Shown here one piece after another: positions 55,751-64,000 of a DNA stretch of 64,000 nt. Location of the stretch: assembly GCA_949317995.1 (NCBI GenBank), contig OX439041.1, positions 3,474,501 through 3,538,500 of the forward strand, in the 5' to 3' direction. Within the stretch, counting starts at the first letter, position 1. The number at the start of each line of letters is the position of its first letter. The notes under the pieces were generated by a model, which made no database searches, was not told the origin of the DNA, and saw nothing but the letters and a program-made list of their open reading frames with translations. Made by a program: the position numbers and the translations under genes. The stretch is from Acholoe squamosa. Its lineage: Eukaryota > Annelida > Polychaeta > Phyllodocida > Polynoidae.

Positions 55751-56492
55751 GGAGGCGTCTGTGACAATAACTCTTAGGTCAGAATAACTCTATCAATAAT
55801 AGTGATATAATGTCTCTATTACATATCACATAAAGAACTTATAAAGGGCTGAAGTTGGTATAAAGATTTTAGCCATCGGTCAAATTGTCCCTGATTTGTG
55901 GGTCAGAATGTTCATGTGGACTTGGTTTTCGTCACAGACGCCTCAACTACATGTTATAATGTTGTTAATCTATTTAAGTATCTATTTGTGTTTCTGACAT
56001 GTCGTATCAACCATCACAGCCAGCTTATCAATTCTGACAAGCATTGGTAGGTGTGGGCCTGCAGTGTAGCATTCTGAGTACCATTTCTCATATAGGGGGT
56101 TTTCGTCACAGAGGCCTCACGATTTTGTTTGTTGCAAAGTCAGAATCATCTGGTGTTACCCAGTGGAAGTCAACTACTTGGTAGAGCCTTGTTTTTGCAA
56201 ATAAGTGTTACAACTGGTTGTTTATCAAAGATTTTCTGAAGATTCTCTGCAGACTTTGACAAATTTTGCCATCAAAGTTTAGGAATCCAATCAAATTTCC
56301 TTCACAGTCCAAAGATTATATCCCCTAGTACTTGCTGATGTGGTTAGATTTGGTTAATTTGGTCTTATTTTGATGAAAACAGTATAGCTTGATTGAATCA
56401 GCAAGCCTCTTGGACTTGGCAGGTAGCTGCAATGTTGATTTCGGGCGATATTTGATACAGACTCATATTCGTGAGGTGTCTGTGACGAAAAC
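55751..56492. repeat. Dispersed motif TTTTCGTCACAGACGCCTCA, four copies
   Basis: Copies: 55751-55767 (-), 55926-55946 (+), 56099-56120 (+), 56473-56492 (-). The intervening sequence is unique and spacing irregular. Two further copies lie at 62.03-62.22 kb on the other side of the LINE. 56493-57000 holds nothing else recognised. Confidence 0.8.
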
Positions 56493-57026
56493 TCCTGTTG
56501 AACAAAATTCTCTCTGGCGAGCACCATATGCTGCCCTAAGGTCAAAAATGGATTGAAATGTGCAGAAATGATGTGGCCCAATTATTTTAGGGCATTTGCT
56601 ACATGTTCTGTTGATTTTATTCAAGAGTTGGTGGGTCTAAAATTGTGTTTGACCTAAATTGCCTCAAATTGCTCCAGAAATTCCTATCTGTATTTGAAAC
56701 TGAAGAAACCTTTATTTCTTAGGTGAAAATACAAGTTTGACATGTAGCGTAACATAAATTGACAGCGACAATGTAATTCCTAAGGTAAAGGTAAAGTGCT
56801 ATACCCTTTCAGTAAACTGTTGCATCCGGTATGCACTTGATAACATTCCTGCAGAACATACAGGTTGTCAATATAATAACATTTTATGTAATTAGAAACA
56901 TATAAGCGGCAGCAATAGTATACAGATTAATTAACATCTTTATGCTTATTTTAACAAAATAATTGTTAGAAACCCAAAGTATGCCAATTCTGCCATAATA
57001 AAAGGCAGGTACAACTATTGATAATA

Positions 57027-58265
57027 TTATGGGATAGACCTCCCCAACTCATCCTTGCCCATTTGTTTGAAAGTTTCATATAACTCTATGTTTCTATCTA
57101 AAACACTCAAGTTGTTCCATGTCTGGGCACATAGAACCTTAGGTGAATTTTCATAAGTTGCGCATTTAATAATATCATACATTAACACCAGTGCATCATT
57201 AAGCCTAGTCTGCCTGGCTGGCACTTTACAAAATTCTGGTTTTCTAGATCTTTTATATGCCAAATTCTTTAGATGGAATTTTCTGTGATTCACTAACATG
57301 GGCAAGGATGCATTTCTATGCACTTCCTCAGTAGGTGTTAGAAAATGTACTTTTAGACACGTCTTAAGGCACTTATTTTGGAATCGCTGTAATTCATCCA
57401 ATAAATTCACATTTGCACTATTGTATATAACATCACTGTAGTCAATTACAGGTAAAATGTGGGATTTGTATATTCTCAATAATACTCTAGGGGACATTTA
57501 TATTTCCTCACTTTATATAGGAGAAAAAATTTATAACCTAGGTTCCGTAACATGTTGCGTACATGCATTTTAAAGTTTAACACACGGTCCACAGTGAAAC
57601 CTAAATATTTGTAGGATACAACATTCTGTAGAATTTTTTCCATTGAGTTCAATCCTGGGTCCTGGTAATCTCGACAGTTTTTTGGAAGATGCAAAAACCA
57701 TAATTTTTGTTTTAGATTCATTAATTGTTAACTTATTGTAAGATGACCAGTTATAAAAAATAGCTAGAGCTTGTGTCAATTGTTGAGACAAAATTTCCAA
57801 ATTTGGACCTGATACATATAATACTGAATCATCAGCATAAAGCAAGGTTTTATGTGTGTCCGTGGTATTTATACAATCATTTATATATATATAGTAAAAA
57901 GAACAAAGGACCCAAAATTGAACCCTGTGGCACTCCACACCTCAATGGTGCATGCCCAGATCTTATATTATTAGCGACTGTGCACTGTTGTCGAATAGAC
58001 AGGTAATTTTCAATTAATGTGAGGCTCCTATTTCTAATACCGTACATTTCCAATTTTCATAATAAAACATCATAATTTACACTATCGAATGCTTTTTTTA
58101 TATCAATAAAAGCAGCTCAAGTAATATTCTTGTTGTTTCTATTTTCAAGTATGTCGTCAACCAAAATACTAATTGTATCGAGCGTAGATTTACCCTTTAA
58201 GTAACCACCTTGATTTTTTGAAATAATATCATGATCATCTAGGAATTTTGAAATATGAGTATGCA
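57027..58265 (-). pseudogene. LINE ORF2: RT core and C-terminal region, frameshifted
   Basis: Read in shifting frames, the minus strand shows GYLKGKSTLDTI, FIDIKKAFDSV (first catalytic Asp), CGVPQGSILGPL, LLYADDSVLYVSG (catalytic YADD near 57835), NKLTINESKTKIM and a C-terminal domain ILPVIDYSDVIYNSANV to GRSIP at 57027. Frame changes occur near 57.6-57.7 and 57.95 kb, and stops lie around 58.06-58.12 kb. Reverse transcription from the nicked target would be its role. Confidence 0.88.
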
Positions 58266-59027
58266 TCAAATGTTCCAAAATCTACCCTGGCACAGGTAGG
58301 ATGCTGATAGGCCTAAAATTAGAAACATTGGTTTGATCACCCCCCTTTGGCAGAGGAGTGACTGTGGCAATTTTCCATTTTTTTGGTATTTTTTTTTTTT
58401 TAAGATGAGTTTAATTAATCTAATAAATCTTGCTCGGTTGTGCAAGACTGCAGCCTTGAAAATGTTAGTTGGTAAGTAGTCAATAGATGAAGACTTCGAT
58501 ACATCAATGTTTTTTATCACCTCAATAATTTCAGCGTCAGAGAAATCAAAATCATTCATGTCTACATCATTATGTATACCATTAAAACGCCATTCTGTGT
58601 TATGTGTTTCAGCTAGAGTAGGCCCAATATTGGCGAAAAAATCATTTATAAAAGTTGCAGTCTCATCTGGAGGGATTACATTGCCATTATCCAATAGGTT
58701 TATAGCTTTTGAGTCACCCTTTTTTGACGGAACAATTTCCTTCATAATCGCCCAAAACCTTTTAGAGTCATTGATATGTTCATCACACACATTATTAAAA
58801 TAATTATGTTTGGCAACTTCAATTTCATTATTAACAGCATTTCTTAAATCTTTGGCCTGGCGCCAATCTAAAATAGACTTGCTATTCCTGGCATGTAAAA
58901 GTGCATTATTTTTATCAGTAATTCTTTCTATCAAATAATTGGTAATCCAAGGTTTGACATGGTCCTTCACTCTAAAACATTTTACTGGACACATAACATC
59001 CAACATCCTTTTAAACATATTTTCCAT
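58266..59027 (-). pseudogene. LINE ORF2: region between endonuclease and RT
   Basis: KPWITNYLIERITDKNNALLH, DSKRFWAIMKEIV and TATFINDFFANIG are the conserved linker phrases of CR1/Jockey-like LINEs; DYLPTNIFKA begins the RT N-terminus. A frame slip at the poly-A/T run near 58390 replaces the expected K-G-G and F-R-P-I-S blocks, which appear in another frame. Between 59028 and 59157 the frame from the endonuclease is also lost. Confidence 0.85.
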
Positions 59028-59157
59028 TATATCCCAGCACTTATCAGGGTCCTCACTTTGATCAAAGAAAGTCCAATTACACGCATCAAGGGAATTTAAA
59101 TAATCCTTTTGATTATAATTACGATATGACCTACCCGTGAATTGTCGTGTGCCAGAT

Positions 59158-59856
59158 TTACAAGAGGCAGTTGCCTTGATTACCTTGTACCGGTAAATGA
59201 TCTGATAAATGAATGTTCAAAGGTCCGGATGATGTAATATTTACACAATTAGTAAAAATAAGATCAATACATTTATTGAAACCTGAAGTGGTAGTAACAG
59301 TTTTGACCAGTTGAATTAGATTAAAGTCGGAGAAAGATTCATACAGATTTTTCTCGTTAGAATTTACTAGGACATCAACATTAAAATCACCTAATACAAA
59401 TATGTCGTAGGAATCTCGATCATCAGTTTGTAGAAAAAGCGCTTTATTTGTATCACAAAAATTCACAAGTGAACCACTAGGGGGTCTATAAATATTACAG
59501 ATTATACACTTTTTCATTGTACCCTTAACAGAAAAAAGCCATTGAATTTCAATATCTGGATTTGATCTATTCAATTCTTTAAACCTAATTATAGAGCATG
59601 AAACCTGTTCATCAACATGAGCGCACAAACCTCCACCACGGAAAATACTAATTCTGTCTAGTCTATACATGTTGTACCTGGGAAAGGTATATAAAAAATC
59701 CATGTCAGTGTCATTCAACCAAGTTTCAGATAGAAGTACAATATCAATATTCAAGTTTGACATTTCATGTTTAATGGCAGTCATTTTTTTACGAACTGAT
59801 CTAGCATTTAAGTGTACCAGAGAAAAACCTCTCTTAAGTTGAGGAAAATTATTCAT
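59158..59856 (-). CDS. LINE ORF2 N-terminus: APE-type endonuclease
   Basis: Starting at the ATG at 59856, the frame has all the AP-endonuclease signature blocks in order: HLNARSVRKK, LSETWLND, IYRPPSGS, VLGDFNVDV and HLSDHLPV. The enzyme nicks target DNA for target-primed reverse transcription. It ends in a frameshift near 59158 rather than at a natural terminus; no catalytic residue is obviously lost. Confidence 0.9.
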   Translation of the reverse strand: MNNFPQLKRGFSLVHLNARSVRKKMTAIKHEMSNLNIDIVLLSETWLNDTDMDFLYTFPRYNMYRLDRISIFRGGGLCAHVDEQVSCSIIRFKELNRSNPDIEIQWLFSVKGTMKKCIICNIYRPPSGSLVNFCDTNKALFLQTDDRDSYDIFVLGDFNVDVLVNSNEKNLYESFSDFNLIQLVKTVTTTSGFNKCIDLIFTNCVNITSSGPLNIHLSDHLPVQGNQGNCLL

Positions 59857-60299
59857 TTACGGTATTGAAAATTAATGGGACTGGAGTTGTTGAGTGGTCT
59901 GAACCCATACCAGTTTGACATGTCAAAAATAGAAAAAGAAAATGCCCAAAACCCCAACATCCCTCCCTACATGGACCTCGGTTCTTCTGACCGCCCATGA
60001 ATATATTATATTACTCAGGCATGACCAAAGATATACCAAGCCCCGTAGAAAATATTAATAATAACGACAATAACAATAGGCGCTACAATATAAGACATGA
60101 TAAACTTTTCGTGGACTTATCACTATTATACAGTATTACAATAGTTGATTATACAGTATTACCGGTAATGTACAACCACATATCAATATTTAAAACACAA
60201 ATTTAGACAATTATGCATAGAGCAAATTCAATCTAAACAAGGTATTTTTCAAATATAAATGTAATAATAAAGAATTAAAGAAGAAAGTTCATTCTGGCT

Positions 60300-61445
60300 C
60301 TATGTAGAGGCGGGTGGATCCGGTTTGTTGGGGTTAGGGGTTGCACCAGCTTCAGTTTCAGTTGGCTCACCTCCCTCAGCTAGATCTTTTTTCGCTTCAT
60401 CATCCTTATGTTCATCATTCTCAGCTTTCTCGTCAGCTTTAGCTTTATCATCGCCTTCTTGCTCCTCATCACCTTCCTCGTCATCTTGCTCGTTATCATT
60501 ATCACTTGTGTCCCTTTTTAGCTGTGTTCTGATGTGCTCCAGGATTCTGCCATGTAGATTTTCACCTTTTATATTGTCCTGCGTGCACATATCATGCTGA
60601 CCTAGGTGTAGACCCGCCCCCCAAAGAGGGTGGAAAGAAGCCTCATATAGGTGGGCGTCCTGTGTGTCGAGCAATAACTGCTTGAGATCTGGTGAGGAGA
60701 ATTTAATCATATTGAACTTGTACAACTGGTTCTCTGCATCACGAGCCCATTCTGTTGATTGTTTCAACTTTTTCCCTTCAGCCATTATTTCATATGGATC
60801 ACTTAGACTCATAATTTTGTCTCTATGGTTTTTTGTGCCACACACCTCTGCCTTTTTGAACTGGTAGGCTTGTTCAACAGATGAGAATTCTCTGTCGTAC
60901 TCATCGATTATTTTGCAAGGGTACAGATTAGAAAGTCTATTGTGATGGGACCTGAACATGATTCCGTCAGGTGTGGTGGCAGTGGTTGCTAGTTCCAGGT
61001 TGACTTCTGGAAATGGAAGATTGATCAATTGGTGGTGCGGGTAGACCTTCTTATTGATAATCACCGCTCTTTGACGTAAGCGTACATCCATACCTTTGTT
61101 CTTGGCGAGGAAATAAATCGCTCTTAAGTCCAGGAACTGTCGTCTTTCAGTTTCATTGAGCTCATCCCCTACTGAGACGTTTCTCCAGTCATTCTGACCC
61201 TTAAGATTCTTCAGACACTTAAACAATTTACCCTTTGACTCGAAATCTTTGAATACAACTTTCACAGACCGTGGCTTTTGTTTACGGCCATGGGCGCCGC
61301 CATCTTGGTTCCGCTGCGTCATACCTAGCCGCTCTGCGCTTTGGACAGTTTCGTACCCAAAGCCTACCGATGTATCAGAGAAGAGATTTACAATTGCTGT
61401 GCTCAGATCTTCATTTACCATTTCTGTGAGTCCTTCAATCACCAT
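60300..61445 (-). CDS. LINE ORF1 second part: RRM-like region fused to a NADAR (YbiA-type) domain
   Basis: Residues 1-140 from the Met at 61445 resemble the RRM and C-terminal parts of LINE ORF1 RNA-binding proteins (RIMVIEGL; SVKVVFKDFESKGKLFKC; YFLAKNKGMDVRLRQRAV). Residues 162-310 (nt 60516-60962) match the NADAR fold family: LSNLYPCKI, the FSSVEQAYQFKKAE block with its conserved Glu191, IKFSSPDLKQLLLDT, LYEASFHPLWGAG with Trp-Gly 275-276, and the closing GENLHGRILEHIRTQL. The tail 312-381 is very acidic, then Pro/Thr-rich. NADAR proteins cleave N-glycosidic bonds (riboflavin intermediates; ADP-ribose on guanine in DarT1-NADAR). Fusion to ORF1 is the unusual point. The frame is intact to its stop at 60300. 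Confidence 0.88.
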   Translation of the reverse strand: MVIEGLTEMVNEDLSTAIVNLFSDTSVGFGYETVQSAERLGMTQRNQDGGAHGRKQKPRSVKVVFKDFESKGKLFKCLKNLKGQNDWRNVSVGDELNETERRQFLDLRAIYFLAKNKGMDVRLRQRAVIINKKVYPHHQLINLPFPEVNLELATTATTPDGIMFRSHHNRLSNLYPCKIIDEYDREFSSVEQAYQFKKAEVCGTKNHRDKIMSLSDPYEIMAEGKKLKQSTEWARDAENQLYKFNMIKFSSPDLKQLLLDTQDAHLYEASFHPLWGAGLHLGQHDMCTQDNIKGENLHGRILEHIRTQLKRDTSDNDNEQDDEEGDEEQEGDDKAKADEKAENDEHKDDEAKKDLAEGGEPTETEAGATPNPNKPDPPAST

Positions 61446-61466
61446 GATTCTCTTCTTTTCTTGTCT

Positions 61467-61901
61467 TTATAGCGCACTGAGCGTATCGTCATGTCTTGAC
61501 AGTACTCGCGTTGTAGCCATAGCTGTCACTGTGTGTTGTTTAATGGAGTCCTCTGTCGCTTCTAAGGTAGTTGTGACACCAGTCAGCTGATCGGTATGTG
61601 AGCTCAAACTTTCTTGAACGAGTCTTAAAGTCTCTGCAGTGGTGGTCTGATTATTATTTATTTTTGTGATGTTGTCATTTATACCCTGCAGGGTTTTTAA
61701 GATACCCTCTGTGACTTTTTCTTGTGCTGTCATTCGATTTCCTAGGGCATTGACAGTGTTGACAATCTCGTTGTTTGTGGCGCCAGGTTTCAAAAGCTTC
61801 TTTTCTCTCATATTGACGGTGTGTCGTCCCGGAGATATTAACTCAGGGGTCCCTCGGGGTGTGGATACCTTTATGTCCTTATCTCCGTAGTATCTGTACA
61901 T
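61467..61901 (-). CDS. LINE ORF1 first part: coiled-coil N-terminus
   Basis: From the ATG at 61901 a 144-residue segment is rich in Thr/Glu/Leu heptads (TLQGINDNITKINNNQTTTAE; LSRHDDTLSAL), the trimeric coiled-coil region typical of ORF1 proteins. It ends at TAA 61467-61469, but the same frame continues without another stop into the RRM-like part eight codons later (RQEKKRIMVIEG). The stop is therefore best read as a nonsense change splitting a ~533-codon ORF1, though termination and re-initiation at 61445 cannot be excluded. Confidence 0.75.
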   Translation of the reverse strand: MYRYYGDKDIKVSTPRGTPELISPGRHTVNMREKKLLKPGATNNEIVNTVNALGNRMTAQEKVTEGILKTLQGINDNITKINNNQTTTAETLRLVQESLSSHTDQLTGVTTTLEATEDSIKQHTVTAMATTRVLSRHDDTLSAL

Positions 61902-63725
61902 TTAATGAGGGTATTCAATTGACTTTTCTGTGGTTGATATGATGTTTTGTACTCCTCTTCATCAATTGTTCATCAAATTAAAATCGCATTACTTATTTGG
62001 CCACAACAAGCACCAAAGCGCAGAAATGAGTTTTCGTCACAGACGCCTCCGACAGAAATGAAATTCTGTTCATGTAATTTTGCAAAGCATCATCGATACA
62101 ATATTTATTCTTGGTAGACCATGATACATTATTATTCAATGTCCTGACCTAAAATAATTACATTTCCAGCATATTTATCTAAATTTATTGCAATTTTTAG
62201 TTTTTGTCACAGACGCCTCATTTCAACATTTTTCCCCCCAAAAAATCAGTTAATAAGTTACACAAATTATCATATAGATTTAAACAGTACTGGTGTTTGA
62301 TGTGAACACCAGCTAATAAGCCAGTGCAGGCTTATCACCCAGGGCAATCACCAGCAAAAATGTCTGTGCCAGTGCAGTCTTATCACCAGGAATTACCAAA
62401 CCTGTCTGTGGCCTTACTTGAGCCATGATGTTTTAATCATTTAATTCATATACATACTACACTAGAATAGACTAGAAATAAAGAATCATTTATTTAGATA
62501 GCCTACAGACATCTCAAAATGTACCTCACATATGTAACATTTTGGGGAGTTGAATTTTGGTTTTTGAGACTTAGCTTGTATCTGCAGCAAACCAGCACTT
62601 TCATTTATTTACCATCAAAACCCCTCTAGGGGCCCTGCTCAACACAGGTTATAAGAACAGTGAGGATACTTTTTAAGCATGGAAATTTAAGGTGTAAAAA
62701 AAGTGTTACATATGTGAGGATGCTCACAGTTCGATATTATAACACATGTGTGAAAGACAGTTGAGGAAGGGACATGGAAAAGTATTTTTAATAGATAGCT
62801 ATGACCTCTCACCAAAGGCAAAATAGGATTATCACACTCTAATACTGCCTAGCTTAACAATAGATAGGTGGGAATGATGGAAAATTGGACTAAAAAGGGT
62901 ATTTTTGGTTTAACTCATCAAATTATAGGCCGATATACATAAATTTGCCCTCTGCTTAAAGCTCAAGATGTTTTCTATCAGATGTGACTAAAATAATGAA
63001 GAATAGTGGTCTTTTTTTTTTACTGTAGCTAAAATCCTCTCATAATAGGCACAAACATTGCTCAGTGAATTTGCCCATATAAGTAAGGACTGATGCGCAC
63101 TCCAATATTATTCTAGTTTAGTGACTAGTATAGTGAATAGTATTCGTTATGTAGTGCCTGCTGTTAATACATTGCAGTCATATAGCTCCTATAACTGCTG
63201 ACACTAAATTTTGGGGTTTCATATCATAGAGACTGTGTGCAGTTGTAGGGCCTTAAGAAATGGCCTCAAGGGCCTCAGCCTCTCATATGTAATACAAATA
63301 CATCAAAAGGATATTCGTCCTCTCAGTGGTTAGGCGGGGGGTGATGGCTTTCTTGCACTTGAGCAGTTACTGTAAAAATCCAGCTCAAAAGCCTGTGGTG
63401 GACTTTAGAAGCTGATTTTGGGGACTTATTTTCTCAGTTTCCTTTATATTCTATTACAATAAAACCTGCTCATAAGCCTGGGCAGAGTTTGAGCAAATTC
63501 GAGGAGCCGGTTTTAGTCAAAAATCAGAAAATAAAATTGGCTTACAACCAGGGTTTTATGGTAAAAAAATAATGATTTTAAAACGTCAATAACTGGACGT
63601 GTTACCATTGCATGCAGCGTTAGGAGTGTAAATTCTTGTGCTATTCTTATGCCGGAGGGCATCAGACGGGGCAAGATTTCTGCATACTAATGGTCCCTTT
63701 GCGTCATTCATGACATTATTTCTTT
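61902..63725. other. Non-coding region with dispersed motifs
   Basis: Two TTTTCGTCACAGACGCCTCA-type copies (62030-62050 and 62201-62220, both +) and two GTTAYRTATGTGAGG copies (62523-62539 minus, 62704-62721 plus). No gene supported. Confidence 0.6.
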
Positions 63726-64000
63726 TGTAATGGTTCGAATCAATGTCTTGACTAGTTCGAAGTAAAGACCAGACAAGGGATCTCAGGTTAGTGCAACTGG
63801 CACGTATTTATTACGGTATATGGTTTACATCTACCTCGAAGTTTACTGTTTAACTATAGTGTAAGCTCAGGTAAAAGTGGTCCGACTCCGTCGACAGCTA
63901 GAGACAGACTAACGCCTTCCCCGGCCCCAGGTAGGAGCTGGGACGAGGTGAACAGTGCTGCCACCACCCCGCAGAGACCAGGGGTCGAGGAGACCTCTAG
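63726..64000 (-). mobile_element. Possible LTR edge of another minus-strand element
   Basis: Sequence composition changes at TGTAATGGTTCG, which on the minus strand is an LTR-like ...CATTACA end. A minus-strand AATAAA (63808-63813 region) and GC-richer sequence follow to the window edge. No coding sequence is in reach, so this is tentative. Confidence 0.3.

Larger units (their letters stand above)
57000..61901 (-). mobile_element. Non-LTR retrotransposon (LINE) with APE endonuclease, NADAR-type ORF1
   Basis: Minus-strand order: ORF1 (coiled coil, RRM-like, NADAR domain, acidic tail), then ORF2 (APE-type endonuclease, RT, C-terminal region). ORF2 has several frameshifts, ORF1 a single stop. 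The C-terminal RT region (ILPVIDYSDVIYNSA) is CR1/L2/Jockey-like in style; the exact clade is not assigned. It interrupts the cluster of TTTTCGTCACAGACGCCTCA motifs. Confidence 0.9.

Noticed and set aside
48312..62721. CRISPR-like or integron-like repeats from the dispersed short motifs
   Set aside because: Irregular spacing, mixed orientation and eukaryotic context exclude both.

Overview
This is a 64 kb piece of an animal genome, most likely a marine invertebrate. Two spliced SRCR half-exons and two EGF-type exons, all joined by phase-1 introns, show a metazoan. The mix of Ty3/gypsy elements (one with an envelope gene), a DIRS-like tyrosine recombinase, a LINE, MITEs and TA microsatellites suggests a TE-rich invertebrate such as a deuterostome, sponge or cnidarian. 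The sequence does not settle the phylum. There are no bacterial operons, and host genes are a minority.

Layout. 1-6.1 kb: the 3' part of an A-rich Ty3/gypsy-type element with integrase (D,D-35-E) and a fusion-type envelope protein, followed by an antisense ORF. 6.2-8.9 kb: AT-rich sequence with a 52-bp minisatellite. 8.94-17.99 kb: a 5'-truncated Ty3/gypsy element (element A) with protease tail, RT, RNase H and integrase interrupted by one Trp-to-stop change, then an intact 982-codon ORF with two C2H2-like zinc fingers, a long AT-rich 3' region and a 3' LTR. 17.99-19.07 kb: a DIRS-type fragment (RNase H tail plus tyrosine recombinase). 20.3-26 kb: host SRCR/EGF exons on the + strand among MITEs and local duplications. 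26-34.2 kb: repeats and unassigned sequence.

34.17-45.84 kb: a GC-rich minus-strand Ty3/gypsy element (element B) with 5' LTR, PBS, gag, protease, RT, RNase H and integrase, followed by long Ala/Arg-rich, SR-rich and paired C2H2 coding sequence. It carries many disabling changes, including loss of two of three integrase catalytic residues, and its 3' LTR is missing. 45.84-49.63 kb: repeats, tRNA-like SINE heads and a dispersed 15-bp motif. 49.63-54.91 kb: a degraded relative of element A with 5' LTR and a tRNA-Phe-like PBS. 55-57 kb and 61.9-63.7 kb: non-coding DNA with dispersed short motifs. 57.0-61.9 kb: a minus-strand LINE. 63.73 kb to the end: probable edge of another LTR.

The two most unusual items are (1) the LINE ORF1, which joins a coiled coil and an RRM-like region to a NADAR/YbiA-type domain, a family that cleaves N-glycosidic bonds and in some bacteria removes ADP-ribose from DNA guanine; and (2) the large zinc-finger ORFs placed after pol in two different Ty3/gypsy elements, which share a C-P-x3-C-x19-H finger layout. 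Two short dispersed motifs (GTTAYRTATGTGAGG and TTTTCGTCACAGACGCCTCA), each in both orientations, are unexplained.
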